Shown: positions 1 through 13,150, counted from the stretch's first letter. The stretch is 64,000 bases of DNA from Sclerodactyla briareus (GCA_026419785.1 JAODTK010005561.1:186001-250000), one strand, 5' to 3'. Notes: generated from the sequence alone by a model not told the origin. A program made the numbers and translations.

Positions 1-983
1 GTGTCTGTCAGTTCAGGGCAATTGAATAGCTTGTTGCCTGCTGAGTAGCCTAGTGTCTGTCAGTTCAAAGCAGTTGAATAGCTTGTTGCCTGCCTAGTAG
101 CCCAGTGTCTGTCAGTTCAAAGCAGTTGAATAGCTTGTTGCCTGCTGAGTAGCCTAGTGTCTGTCAGTTCAGGGCAGTTGAATAGATTGTTGCCTGCCTA
201 GTAGCCCAGTGTCTGTCAGTTCAAAGCAGTTGAATAGCTTGTTGCCTGCTGAGTAGCCTAGTGTCTGTCAGTTCAGAGCAGTTGAATAGCTTGTTGCCTG
301 CTGAGTAGCCCAGTGTCTGTCAGTTCAAAGCAGTTGAATAGCTTGTTGCCTGCCTAGTAGCCCAGTGTCTGTCAGTTCAAAGCAGTTGAATAGCTAGTTG
401 CCTGCCTAGTAGCCCAGTGTCTGTCAGTTCAGGGCAATTGAATAGCTTGTTGCCTGCTGAGTAGCCTAGTGTCTGTCAGTTCAGGGCAATTGAATAGCTT
501 GTTGCCTGCTGAGTAGCCCAGTGTCTGTCAGTTAAGGGCAGTTGAATAGCTTGTTGCCTGCTGAGTAGCCTAGTGTCTGTCAGTTCAAAGCAGTTGAATA
601 GCTTGTTGCCTGCCTAGTAGCCCAGTGTCTGTCAGTTCAAAGCAGTTGAATAGCTTGTTGCCTGCTGAGTAGCCTAGTGTCTGTCAGTTCAAAGCAGTTG
701 AATAGCTTGTTGCCTGCTGAGTAGCCCAGTGTCTGTCAGTTCAGAGCAGTTGAATAGCTTGTTGCCTGCTGAGTAGCCTAGTGTCTGTCAGTTCAAAGCA
801 GTTGAATAGCTTGTTGCCTGCTGAGTAGCCTAGTGTCTGTCAGTTCAAAGCAGTTGAATAGCTTGTTGCCTGCCTAGTAGCCCAGTGTCTGTCAGTTCAG
901 GGCAGTTGAATAGCTTGTTGCCTGCCTAGTAGCCCAGTGTCTGTCAGTTCAAAGCAGTTGAATAGCTTGTTGCCTGCTGAGTA
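1..983. repeat. 52-bp minisatellite array, 18.9 units, open at left edge
   Basis: Every unit starts with gtgtctgtcagtt and is exactly 52 bp long. Unit starts fall at 1, 53, 105 and so on to 937, with no indel in 18 consecutive full units; the last unit breaks off at about 983. Units differ at a few fixed sites: the block after cagtt (cagggc, caaagc, cagagc), the block before gtag (ctga or cctag-type) and the base before the next unit (t or c). The array continues beyond the window, so its full size is unknown. No open frame or promoter is evident in it. Confidence 0.98.
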
Positions 984-1455
984 CATGGAAGTTATTTCAC
1001 TAAGTATTTCAACTCGGTGACGGATATCATTTGGAAACTGATAAAGGGTTACATATATACTGATGATAACAAGCTCTGAGTATTCCTGGTGAAGCTGCAC
1101 TTTTTCCTATTTAGATTTATTGACAAAGCCATCCGTGTCATGGGATCAGGGGCGTTCGTCTTATCTATACTAGACTACGCGCCAATGTCGTTCTTGCCCT
1201 GTGACCTAATAAGTGAATCCTGAGTCTCTTAGACTGAAGGGCACTTGTTACTATATACGTGCCACCATAACCTCGCTTAATTAGCTTCATTGGCAGCCTG
1301 TTGGGAAATGCATTATGTTCAAAGTTTAATATTAGCGTATGTATGACTTGTCATAGTCTTGCTCCATCTTACCTTTGTGAATCCCTTCATTTGTATGTTT
1401 CTCATCAGAGGGGCTTGCAATCTGTTCAGAATTTGTATCAACTCATTCAGACCTT
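984..1455. other. No recognisable feature
   Basis: Ordinary AT-rich sequence flanking the minisatellite. Short open frames here have no splice context or familiar motif. Confidence 0.5.
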
Positions 1456-2935
1456 TAAGAAGACAAGGCGATCGCCAGAAACTTTCTCTCCTGGTTGCGC
1501 GATCAGCGATTTCTATTATTCCACTATCACACTACCCCTATCCCACAAACAACTAGTTCATGCAGACCATTGTCATGTCAAACGAACATCACATATTTTC
1601 ACATATAACACATAAAAATTCCTAAAATAATATAATGACCAATAAGTTGGACTCTTATTACAACCGTCCCTTAATTAATCTACATGCCCCCCCCCCCCAC
1701 TCTTCTCTCCATGAATTTGATAATTGAATTTTTTATCCGGAAGACTCAGTCACTCACTCTCTTTGACCCAATATCCAGCTTGAAATGTTCTGAATCGCCT
1801 CATCACCGGCTTCTTTGCCTTTTAAAATCATTTCCTTCATTATTTGCAGCCAGGACATGCAACCCCCTCCCCCTCCTCCCTGCCAGGCAGCAAACACCCT
1901 CCCTCTTCTCCCCCACCACCAACAAACTATCCCCACGCAGCAGTCAAGGATGTCCCAAAATATATCTTTAGGGAACCTCTACATTTGTCCCCAGTCCCAT
2001 GCAAGAAGAGAGGAAAGAAAATGTTACAGTATTTTTAAGGTCTAATCAACCTAATCAAATTGGTTGGGTAGGAGAGGGTTTGCTTGTGGGCAGCTTATAA
2101 CAGCACAATTGTCACAGGAGCTATGGTTTACTCGTTCCTCAGTGCTTTATTCTAACAGAAGCTATATATGATGGAATTCAAATTCCTGAACATCAAACAC
2201 ATCAGATCCAGAAAATGTTAACGGACCATACCTACTGAGTTTTGGCAAATTCTTACCAAGTTGGAAATTGGAATATATTATGCAAATTAGGCACATACGA
2301 TTGACCTCTACTGACCCCCCCCCCCCCCGACCCCAGCTGTACCTTCAAAATGATCTGGATCAAGGTGGATCACAACTGCCAAGTTTGTGGAAATCCAACA
2401 AACTTTCGAGAAATTGCATAAAATATGCAATTAGAACATTGAAATGACTCCAGGACCCCGACTCACTTTAAATTTCTTGGGAACCAGGGTAGACCACATC
2501 CCCACCAAGTTGCGTGATAGTCGACAAACGTGGAAAAATTTGCATAAATTATGCAAATAGACCACTTAATTAGCATATTTCAGGCTGAAAATCTAATCAG
2601 TTCATCTACCTGTCCTCCAGGTCTCACATGCCAAACTACATCACTGTAGACAATGTTCTGCATAATCTGCCTAATGAGCTTGAACAATATAAATGGAATG
2701 AAAATAATTACTAATTACCAACTTAATTAATGACTCAGCTGCCCAAATTAATCAGATCGTGTACACCCAACCTCGGTGCTACACACAACTTTGGTCATAC
2801 TCGGCCTCACGGTTTGTGAGAAATCCTGCTAACGAGAAAGTGTGACATACACACCACATACACGCACACACGCCATAGTGACCACTAAGTCTCTTCCTTA
2901 ATTACATTCAGGCGAGACAAAAACTGTTCTTTTTC
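1456..2935 (+). repeat. Family A dispersed repeat, long copy with nested family B segment
   Basis: The left end carries the 'caaggcgatcgcc' and 'gcgatcagcg' block also seen near 4185, 7135 and 18530. The right end carries 'aatcctgctaacgagaaag', a CA-rich stretch, then 'cctaattacattcaggcgag'-like sequence also seen near 11890, 15300, 18830 and 43230. In between are reiterated blocks of the type 'cataaattatgcaaat' and 'tgacctccagtgaccc'. Positions of about 1690-2310 are a separate module (family B) that recurs at 39935-40520. There is no coding capacity; this is probably a non-autonomous or 3' non-coding part of a transposon. Confidence 0.7.
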
Positions 2936-3319
2936 ATATTTGGGTCCTCGTTTGTCGAATGAACTTCTGTGGAGTCACTCATTGAATTAGCATATTGTCA
3001 GCATAGATGAAAGAAACCCCCTATTTATTTCAAATCAGTGTAAAGCGCATTGACATCACTATTCCTTCTTATTGATAAGACATATTCAGAATCATATAAC
3101 AGCTCTGTCAAATGTGGGAACAACACTTTGACAGAACCTCATCCACTGATCCGTTTGGGATGTGCTCTGATTTCTATATTGAGCAATCATTTTTTTTTTA
3201 TGTTTAAAAATATTAACTTGATTGAGGACTGCAGCTAGCCCTCATGTCAATGTTTAAAACAACATGTCAATCTAGTCGAGAGACTAAATACACAAACATG
3301 TGTAACATTAAACACATGT
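2936..3319. other. No recognisable feature
   Basis: AT-rich sequence between a family A copy and a degenerate minisatellite. No coding, RNA or repeat signal was recognised. Confidence 0.45.
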
Positions 3320-3570
3320 TAAGGGCTAAGTGCCCTATAGTTGCTGTTTCATTGTTGAGATAGATGAGCACTGTAGCTGCTTTTTAGACAGGTACACCTG
3401 TTTTTTGACTAGTTGCTGTTTAACTGTTGAGATAGGACACTAGTGCCTGTTTTGGTTGTTGAGATAGAGCATTAGAGTTGAGATATGTCCTATAAGCTAC
3501 TGTTTAAGATAGGTGGCAGTTGCAGTTTTAGTCACTATTGTTGTTGTTTTGTTGTTGAGATAGGGCACCC
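3320..3570. repeat. Degenerate minisatellite, 'gttgagatagggcac' unit
   Basis: The blocks 'gttgagatag', 'gcactagttgctgttt' and 'tgttgttgagatagggcac' recur at irregular spacing of roughly 25-45 bp, with substitutions and length changes. It looks like an old, decayed tandem repeat. It is unrelated in sequence to the 52-bp array at the window start. Confidence 0.6.
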
Positions 3571-3844
3571 ATCTCTGCCAGTGTGGGGCAACAGAATCGG
3601 CTCCATCAATCGCAATACTACTAGCATTAATTTCAATATTTGATAATCAAAAATACACCAGGAATGGAAACATGTCAGATGCAATTTGATCATTTACCAC
3701 ACCAAACGCAGTGTGAAAATCAATTGGCATGACTGAAACCCAGCGAAAATAATTAAATCATCATCAGTCAATACAGCCTATTTGTGTGCTGTCATAGTTA
3801 GGATGATTTGTGTGATTGAATGGACATTCTGAGTGGCAATCTCC

Positions 3845-4060
3845 AGAGTAGGGATGGATTAGCTCAGTCAGTATAGCTCCAGATGGGCCCTCACTATAAC
3901 TGCCATCAGGGTCATCTCCATTGCCCCCATCTACCTAGGAGCTAATTAGAGGTATGAGGAGACCTACAGAACGCCATGTGTCAACATCGGGTGCTTGCTG
4001 CGCCACAATCGAGATAGATTTCCATGATTCGGGTAACATCTATAAAGCACTGTGAGCAAT
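3845..4060 (+). mobile_element. tRNA-derived SINE-like element
   Basis: The head 'ggattagctcagtcagta' matches a tRNA-type box A (RNA polymerase III A block). About 45 bp downstream is a degraded box-B-like stretch around 3905-3925. The tail near 4040 ('ataaagcactgtgagc') resembles the 3' ends of invertebrate tRNA-derived SINEs. Box B is poor and no target-site duplication was identified, so the copy is old. A functional tRNA is excluded because no cloverleaf closes. Confidence 0.45.
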
Positions 4061-4182
4061 AGTCAGTTGAGCCTCTGTACCTTGAGGCTGATTTCTTTTA
4101 AACCAGTCTCTCTCTGCTAGTCCAGATCTCACATGTGTTCTTGTATATTACTGCTGATAGACTCATGAAATGATCAAGCTTA

Positions 4183-4800
4183 TGAAAACAAGGCAATCAC
4201 CCAGTGTTTCCTTCTATTAGTCACCATGCAAACAATTACGAGGCATTCCATTTGTTCACTTAAAGATTTCCGGTATTAGTTACGTAGTTAACAGAAAACA
4301 GCCTACTAATCAGTGACCCTAATCTCAAATTCATAAGGACTGATTATTGATGATGTTCACTAAAGGCGTACAAGTTTCGTGGAAATGTGACTAAGATGCC
4401 TAAATCAAAAATTAGACACACTATTCAACTTCCATTGACCAATATTTTCTTATAACACTATAAATTGAACATTTGCATGAATGGAGCCAATTGGTACAAC
4501 TTGATTAACTCCCAGTGACTCGAGTTAATGTTAACATTTTGGGGACGCAAGGTTAGACCATACCACATCAAGCTTCATGTGAAAATCGGACAACTTGAAA
4601 TTTGGAATGAACCATGCAAAATAAAACACACTGATTGACCTCCAGTGTCCTCCAGCCTTGTGTATGTTAAAAAATGTTGGAGAGTAAAGGTAAGCCATAT
4701 CCACCTAGTTTCATGAGAATACATACATACACACACCCCGACAACAATTATCGCTGAGTTCTTCCTGAACTTTGTCTCAGACGGAAACAAAAACAACAGA
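4183..4800 (+). repeat. Family A dispersed repeat, partial copy
   Basis: The copy begins with 'aaaacaaggcaatcacccag', followed by the 'aatcagtgaccctaat', 'aaggactgattattgatg' and 'tgacctccagtg' blocks in the same order as other family A copies. It ends in a short CA-rich stretch and 'cttcctgaactttgtctcag'. The middle section seen at 2400-2700 is missing. Confidence 0.65.
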
Positions 4801-7127
4801 GACAATATTCTGGCTAATATTGCAGTTCTATTAAAGCAACCTTTGAGGGTTTTTTCTGAGAGATATGGCTTGAAAAGCAAATGCATACAGTAGCTTAGCT
4901 CACTGAATACAAAGCCTATTAATTACTATTTGCCTATAATCACCAATCATGGATCATAACTTAATGAACCACAATAATAAAGTTGGTGGGACGACTGTAA
5001 GACGCACCCTACTAAGACTCAGACTCATTTCCCTGGACAAGGGAGTCATTGTACGGTCAATGTCCAACTGGTTCAGCATGTGTTATTGTACACATTTTGA
5101 TGACCCACTTGAGTGCAATGACAGGGTTATAGCATGGGTGGGTCATACAGTAATAAGAGCATCTGATATAGCATTCGGACGATTAATGTCATCTTTTTAA
5201 TGAAATTAACTTTCTTAATGAATTGTTCAGTTCTGTTCCTATGTAGCAATCCATTCCGTGGTTCACATATTTTGGTACATTGTTGGGTATATTACATAAT
5301 TGCACAAATGCTTGTTTCCACATGGACAGATGAATAAGCAGAGAGGTTGGATTTTTTAACACACCCAATAATAATTTATCAGAATGAAAAGAGTGAATTC
5401 ACATGTCCATTGTAGGAATACAATTCAGTTCAGCTTTCAAATTGGGATAATGAATAATTGTTTACATTTTGTTTTTGAAGGACAACAGGAATAGATTATC
5501 CCACCGCTCCACTAATATGTGGAGATCTCGACCCCAAATCTTACAGTTTATTAAAATATAACTGCATTATAATAAATCTTCAGGGAATCTTAATGTTCTT
5601 TTAATTGTTTCTTGATGGAGCCTTGTAGAATTTACTATTGTCACCTAGGGTGGATACCTGACTAAAAAGGAAGCAAGGTAACCAAATCCAGTGTACTAAA
5701 CAATATTAAAATCTGTCAGATGCTGATCTTATGTATTATATAAACCGATTAATTACTCCTGTAGCAAAATACTTTGAGTTCTTACATGTGATCATTGTAC
5801 ATCAACTATCTATCATGTGAGCTCTTTGAAAGAAAAAAAAAAACTTGGGTCTTTTTACAATGTGGAGCAAAAAATTACAAAAGTAAAAACAAAAAACGCA
5901 ATATGAATACAGTGAAGAAAGCTTGAAGCAACATGAACAACCAGTGACATATTTTCTAGAGGACACAATGAAATTGGTAACAGGTGAGCACAGTAGGTTC
6001 ATTTACTTATTTACTTCTGGTAAACTGTAAGTTTTTTGTTTTTCCAAATATCCGAAATAAAGCTGAGACGTAGGGCTTCGACGAGGGGAAGACAGTATTT
6101 CAGAACACACAAAGTGAGTGTCGACATAATGTAACAACAGTATAGAACTCAGAAATTGTGTAAATGGAATTAACCACTCCTCTTGGGGATGGGTCTATGC
6201 AGAGGGGTGTGTGGAGAAACAAGATGCAAGCCCATTATGGATACATCATACTCAACATTTTAGTTTTTGTGACTGTTTCAATGGAGGAAGCGAACACTCG
6301 CCCTCCTGAATATGCCACTGTGATCTGTCACATCATACATCTTTTATGCAGTGCCTGATAGAATTTATGCCCCCCTTTACCCCATCTAATAATCAGGATG
6401 TATCAGTGATACACCTATCACATAATCACAAACATAATGGAAGTCTAGCCAAGAGTGTCATGCAACACTACCACTCAAAGCTTCTCATAGCTAAGATGCC
6501 AACTAATGTGACAACGTGACCGTCAACAGCGGTTCAGCCTGAGATGGCCACATTTCACGTATGGCCGTGAATGAAAAAGCAGTTGCTTATCCCAGTATAG
6601 TTAAACTAAAACAATAGCAAGGTTCTGTGTCAAGCAAGGTGACACTTTGAAGCTATTCAAAACTCGAACAAAGTTGAAAATAAGTATGTGACCCCGGACA
6701 TCTTGCAAAACTTATTTTTTTTAGTTATTCACACTTTTTCAGACAGCTGTCAATTATGCAAAAGGTACTAAAACCATAAGTTGCTGGTGTAGCTAAGGGG
6801 TAGTAGATATTGGCCAATAATTGGATTATTTTGCATGTAATTCAAAAATGTTGTCAGTGACATGTCTCTAAATTTGGTAGAACAGGTCACATTTGAATCA
6901 AACAGAGGCATGACCAGAGTTGTAACCAAGTCACCAAAATTGTTCACACCGTCAAGTCATAGTCACAAAATAAGGAGCATGTCTAAGTCATTTGAAGCAA
7001 GTCCACTGACAAAGGCAATGGAAGCAAGTCACTCAATTTCTTGTTCAAGTCACCAGCACTTTTCACCCCAAGTCTCAATCGTGACTTGTTACTCACAGAA
7101 TTGCCTTTAAACTTCAGCTCTGATATA
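4801..7127. other. Unannotated stretch, no supported gene
   Basis: AT-rich sequence with only short open frames (under about 85 codons) that lack convincing splice signals. There is a short A-run near 5830 and a T-run near 6715. Nothing resembling an RNA gene or transposon end was recognised. Confidence 0.45.
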
Positions 7128-7445
7128 TGAAAAACAAGGTGATCGCCCAGTGTCTCGCTGGTTGCGGGGACATGGTTTCCTCCATAAGTAACCATGCGAA
7201 TCATATTGATTCATTATATTTCTGCTTGAAGGTTTCACGGATGCATTCAACAGGAACGGCTATTAATCGTACAATTTCAAATTCACAAGACTGATATTGA
7301 CCAATGTTCTACCAAAAGAGGATACGTTGTGTGGAAATGTGACTAAATGTCATAAATTATGCAAATGAGACACAATACTCTACTTCCATAGACTATTCTC
7401 GGACAATAGTGGACCACACTTATAGGTCCATGGAATTTTCAACAA
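7128..7445 (+). repeat. Family A dispersed repeat, 5' fragment
   Basis: The fragment contains 'aaaacaaggtgatcgcccag', 'tgtctcgctggttgcgggg', 'aagactgat'-like blocks and 'cataaattatgcaaatgag' in family order. It is truncated on the right near 7445, before the CA-rich end. Confidence 0.65.
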
Positions 7446-9004
7446 TCTTGACTGTGTGCATGGAATGATGTAAATTATACATTATAGTATTATTATTATT
7501 TGAGCACCGACAAGCTTTGCTTTCCAATGCATTTTTGGAGTAAAAAGGTGAATCACATTGGTGAACCTGGCCTAATACCACCCTATGACTTTGTACAGCC
7601 TAGAAAAAGAATAATTAAACATTGGAGCACCACATGCAAAATAGGACAATATCTTTCTTGAATAATGTCAGAGCTTTTACGAGGCAGGCTTTGCCAATTC
7701 CTGTTCTTGACGAGTACCGCAGCACTACCTCGGGAGAAGGAGGGATGAAGTCTGGGTATCAGAAGTGATGACAGAAGTTTAATCCAGGGAGCCTCTGTCA
7801 CTGCAGGCAGGCACTCCACCAATCACCCCCCCCCCACCCACCCCAAACGCATAACAATCCGAGACCCACTTTAGAATATCGTGCAATTAAAAAAGGGCCA
7901 CACTTTAGAGGGTTCATTACAAATTCACTCAACATGAGACGTTTGGACACACATGAAAACTTAGCAATGGTGGTCAAATATAGTACATTTGGAAGACATG
8001 AATATTGTAAGGTACAGGGTCCCTCATCTGAAATAAAATATCACAATCTTGATGATCGCAGATCAGTCAAACTTGTTAGGATTTCACAAACCAACGCTAC
8101 AAATTCCCATACAAGCACCTAAACCACATCTGACTATATATGTAAACACAGTTACAACTTGTGCCCTTATCGGTGGACCAGAAACAATGTAGGCCCCCCC
8201 CCATACACCAGTCAAATGGCTGCAACACCCCTACCCCCAACCCCTTCTACCACGTGCCTGTAATCAAATTAGCACTGGCAAATGGTGGTTTGGTCTTTTC
8301 AGTATAGGGCTTCTTGTCGATAGAAATGGTGGCTTGTTCTACAATGGGGAACCGTTTCAGCAGTTGTCTTCATAACCACCAGTGTAAAAATGCGAATGAA
8401 GTACTCTCATCAATTAGCTAACTCATTCACCTAGCCTTTCCAATCCGAGATTCGCCTAACCAATCACGTCAAATAGCAGAAATATCACGCAAGACATCAG
8501 TGGGTGAAAATCTCTGTACAAAACTCAATGGGACTTACCGTTTGTTCAAAACTTCACACAATTTTTGTAGCAGGTCCTGCAAGTGCACATAACAGAGTAT
8601 TTTTTCATCATATTTGTAGCTGTGCATAAATTTACAAACACGCACGGTACAAATGGTGAATAATTCAAAAACATAAGTTTAGGATAAGCCCTTCAGTTTG
8701 TTTGTACCGAATAACATTAGGCCACTGGGAAGTACACGCAATTGCAAGTTCCAACCTAATTTTACCAGGAGGATCTTACACAGTGATGCCTTGACACTGG
8801 TATTCTCTTGTTGAATGCAGCAGTCAGCCCAACTGCCCCCCCCCCCCTCCCTTTCTCATTAGTGACGATGTGCCTCGACAATCAACATGATCATCAGGAA
8901 TAAATATCTATGAACAATTCGAGATAGTATTTATTTTGGTGATAAACCACACTGAGAATCCCAGGATATATATCATCATGTTATTATTCATGTTATAGAC
9001 CTCG
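7446..9004. other. Unannotated stretch with short poly-C runs
   Basis: It holds poly-C runs near 7826, 8192 and 8834 and otherwise ordinary sequence. Short open frames at 7583-7822 and 7934-8122 have no supporting splice context. Confidence 0.45.
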
Positions 9005-9310
9005 GTGTGTAGTAATGTGCTTCGGCCAGGTACGTCCTCAGACGCTTCGGCAGTGGAAGTTGAGTCGAGGTGGGCCCCCGAGCGGATGTTCTGCGGAGAC
9101 GAGAGCCACATTGCTGGAGGGAGCGGGGCCTATGGAGCGCGAGATGGCACTAGAGGAGCTGGACCGGCGCCTGGGGGACAGGCCTGGCCTGGCATTTCCT
9201 GGGCCTCAGGAAGTAGAGGAGGAAGCTGCCATTTGTTGGATTGAGGGCTTTCATAGCTTCCCGATTAAATCAACCACGAGGAGGAGATCCCATGGGAGTG
9301 GCGGGTGACC
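9005..9310 (+). other. GC- and CpG-rich island, possibly coding relic
   Basis: A 300-bp block is clearly richer in GC and CpG than its surroundings. It is open in two overlapping forward frames (9005-9244 and 9015-9308). The second frame gives an acidic, Glu-rich stretch (MALEELDRRLGDR, then EVEEEA). I do not recognise a protein family. It could be an exon, a decayed transposon open frame or simply a GC-rich island; the double open frame argues that base composition, not selection, keeps it open. Confidence 0.25.
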
Positions 9311-11289
9311 AGAAACTAAACTGGCATGTTGGAAAGTTTCTAGAGAGCAAAAGGGCTTCATAGGACTCATGAGGAACATACACAGCAAGTTTGAACTTAC
9401 CTCGTCTGAGTTAACCAGCCGGTACACAAAGATACACAAAAATAGTAAGTATTTCAACCATTCCCATTTTCTCTCCCAAATTGCCCTAAAATGAATAGCA
9501 TTCATGCGCTCATCTAGGGAAACAACCTAACCATGCAGTGTTCGAGATAGCTGGTGTAGCATCAGGAATGTTCTTCAAATAGAAATGCTATATAGCAGCG
9601 ATTTGGAACAAAACCATAGACAGCATATACTGTACATGCGTTTCTACGGGTAAACAAGTCTATAAATGATGCTACCAGAGTTTGAACAGGCAACCTGCCA
9701 GGCATGTCGGACTTACAACTTACAAGGTTCATGACAAACCAACATTACAGGTTCCTATTTTTGCCCTGAAAAACGACACCGACACATTAAGTTTGAACTT
9801 ATCCCGGGCCAGGAGCATGTTGCGACTTGGATGATGCAAGGTGATGGTCATACCCCTATTGAGAAGGCAGCTGTAATAGATACATGATGACAAAAAGGAA
9901 ACCAACACTACTGTATTCATTCTAATAGACAAGCATCCGCGAAGGCAATCTATCGGAAGGAAACAAGAGCTGTTTATTAGGACGGTCGTTACACATGTTA
10001 AATGATGCTACAATACTACAGACACCACAAAAGTCCAACTGACGTGCATACTGCTTCCGTGGTTATATGTCTAAGTGTTTGGGATCCCGTCGTTCGGAGA
10101 AAGAAATAATGTGTGAATTCAGTAGGACACGGCACGACTACCATGCCTATGGCAATGTGAAGGAGGGCTACGTTGGAAAGAGAAAAAAAACGGCCATAGA
10201 ATGGTGATTTACACAGCTAGGTATAAGTTCCACGGAGCAGATTCCACAAACTTAATGGTTGTAATCTGTGGAACTACGATTCTGATATCGACAAAAGCTG
10301 GATACTACGGGTGTTTATGCTGGTAACCCCCGAGGCTAACTGAATACCCCTTGCCCCCCCCCCCCTTCAACATCACACCTTGCATTTTTTCCCTACCCAG
10401 TCGCTTGTGCAGCTGTAGCCTAAAATTAGTTTTCACCAGGTTTTGAAAGTCTGCCTCTATTAGGGTTACCCAAAAAAATCAACAAATCTGCAAAATGCTG
10501 TGTGGGCCTTCTATAGGGCCGAGCTTATGTTAGAATGAATACGGTACATAGGCTATACAACACAACAATTAATCCTTCCTGCTGGAACAAGTGCTCGAAC
10601 ATAAACCAAAACATTCTGTCAGTCAATCAAACCCGGACTTTTGATTCCCATTTCAAACTCGCATCGTACACAACAAACCAAACATCAGGGGTGTAAAAGT
10701 GAAAATACATTAAGGACACAGATCGGATATGCAAACACTTACAGGTTTTCATATAAAGGGAGGGAACACATACTTATCATACATGGTCATTATCCATACC
10801 ACAGTTCCCTAGTCACTGAAATGAAAAGGGAACAATTGCATTACAATATACACAACTCACATCGTGAGCAGCGTACAGTTGCAGTAGTATGGCAGTACCA
10901 AAATAAAATATAAAAGTGCAAGGGCCACCGGATCCCATTGATCATATGGAAGGAAGCATGCCGGAATTAGGCCTATTGAATATTGAAGAATGAATTCTCT
11001 ATTTAGACTAGCCACCATTGCCAAATAGAAATTACCAACCCATTTTGCACGAAACAAAAAGTTAAGATTTGGGTGTCAGGTGATGCTGCCCAAATCGATA
11101 GACAAGTTGGAGGCTATTGAACAAACCGATAGTCTGCCTCCTTGGGTGCTTCTGTCGAGGATTTTATCATTTGCAATCACCCTGATCTCAAGATCATGAT
11201 AATCTAACAGAATCTGAAGAAGGCATAGTTTGCTAGTATTTTATATCTGAATGGCATTTATCAATAACCAGTCCTACCTTTAAATTGAT
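9311..11289. other. Unannotated stretch, no supported gene
   Basis: Ordinary AT-rich sequence with one poly-C run near 10350. Open frames (for example 10641-10913) are short and without familiar motifs. Confidence 0.45.
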
Positions 11290-11995
11290 TAACCCTGTCC
11301 AAAGAGTGGTAAGTCAGACGTCCAAGGATCCTTTCTCTAACTTTATATACTGAATCTCAGGACCAAAGGTGAACTCATTAAACAATTCAAACACTTGCTA
11401 TTAATGCAAGTTAGACACATTGAATGACCTCCAGCTGATTCAAAATCCTTCTGAAACCAAAGACAGACTGAATCCATCAAGGTCTGTGGAATCTTACAAA
11501 ACCTCAGGAATAAAAAAAATCATATACATTAGACACATGAATGACCCTGAGTGACCATGAACTCCTTGGGTAGACTGTATCTCCACCAAGTTTAGTAAAA
11601 AATCAAGAACTTCAACTTTTCACATAAATTATGCTAAACAGCCTACATAGCATACATTTCATGCTGAAAAATCTGATCAGTCATCCGCCCGACACGCATG
11701 TCCCAAACCACATCATCCATAAGCTTCCAACTTTTGTCCACAATTACTAAGCCAAACCACGCTACAATAACAATAAAATAGCTAATTCCACTACCTCATT
11801 AACGCCAAGAATGTATTCAGATTGTGTTCACCCAATCACGATACCGAATACAAAATTCAATGAAAATTGTTCTGACGGATGCAGAATAATCCTGCTAATC
11901 ACAAATGGTGACAGAACAAACATGCTCCCAAACACACACACACTCATACCAAAGTTATCACTAGGTCACTTCCTGAACCTCCTTCAATGAAATGA
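11290..11995 (+). repeat. Family A dispersed repeat, right part
   Basis: Blocks 'gcaagttagacacattgaat', 'gacctccagctg', 'tagcatacatttcatgctg' and 'aatcctgctaatcacaaatg' occur in family order. The copy ends with a CA microsatellite near 11935 and 'aggtcacttcctgaacct'. The 5' section with the gcgatcgccc block is absent. Confidence 0.65.
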
Positions 11996-12049
11996 ACAAG
12001 TCAACACATATAAAACAACAATGGAAAACCAGAGTGCCAAAAGGCTTAG

Positions 12050-13150
12050 TGATTCCTTTGATCTTCTGACAACCTATAGCCAGACACAAGGACAAATGGG
12101 AGATTGGATTTGAGGTTGACAAATTTCCATTTCCCAAACCAAACCAATAGGGTTCCTGTACTCTTGATAAGAAAGCTACACACTAAATTTCAAGGTTTTC
12201 AGACTTTGACCTGCTGTGACCTCTGGTACCTCAATGACCTCTGTCCTGACCCCTGAACAGAGGTGGTTTCAAGACTCATGTCCATCCAGGTGGAATGGTC
12301 AAATATATCAGTGTATTAAAAAGCTGAGCAATCACAATACCACCCACCCACACACACTGTCATGACTGCACAGATTCCTATGACTTTGTCAGGAATAAAA
12401 AAATTGGAAGGTGAATTCCCTCCAGGCACCTATTAGAGTCAACTTCTGGGCTTTGTCTATTATCCAGGTTTTTAGGGTAGCACACACACATCGCACCGGG
12501 GGGGTATTTCACATCTTTGTATGTCCACGGGCGATCAAACTTTTAGCGAGTCTGGTATGGCTCCATCATTCGAAAAACCTTACATATTGAAATTTTAAAG
12601 CAAATTAAAAGAATTGTGCCAAGTAGGATAATATTTCACTATTTGAAAATATCAAAACATCACTATATAATATTGATGGAGTTAATGCTTAGTGAGCATG
12701 AATTATTCTTGGTTTGCTGTTATCTAGGGAAAGAAAGGAACAGGTTGAATGTGCAAGTAACATTCATTTTGGTATTTGACAGAAAATCATGACTTTTGTG
12801 GTTACGAATGAAACCGACGTCAGACTTTGACCTCTGGTGACATCAGTTGACCTCTGACCTGACCCCTAAAAATAGAATTCATGTACTCATCATGGGGAAC
12901 AACACATACCAAGTTGAAGTATGAGCTTCATTAATTCAGGTGGGGTCTAGTTACATGTTTACAAGCCAACTTGGCCAAAACACTTCACCAAATTCCTTGA
13001 CCAAATTTTTTAACCCCGATCTACACCAAAAAATAAGGGTCCTGTACTCCCCATTAGAAAGCTGTACATTAGAAAACTTAATCGGACTAACTACCCTGGA
13101 CTTCTTATCGTGTTACAAGCTGGGTGTCACATACATACACACTGACTGAC
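12050..13150 (+). repeat. Family C dispersed repeat
   Basis: The family is made of paragraph-like reiterations of 'gggttcctgtactc', 'gaaagctacacactaaa', 'tttgacctctggtgac', 'gtactcatcatggggaac' and 'accaagttgaag'. The same wording recurs at 19150-19430, 38080-39420 and 44110-44360. It is non-coding, with frames broken throughout. Direct TGACCT repeats lie at 12207-12222 and 12848-12860. A partly unrelated stretch interrupts the copy near 12380-12800. Confidence 0.65.

Noticed and set aside
1-983. CRISPR-like array
   Set aside because: Units are contiguous tandem copies with no unique spacers.
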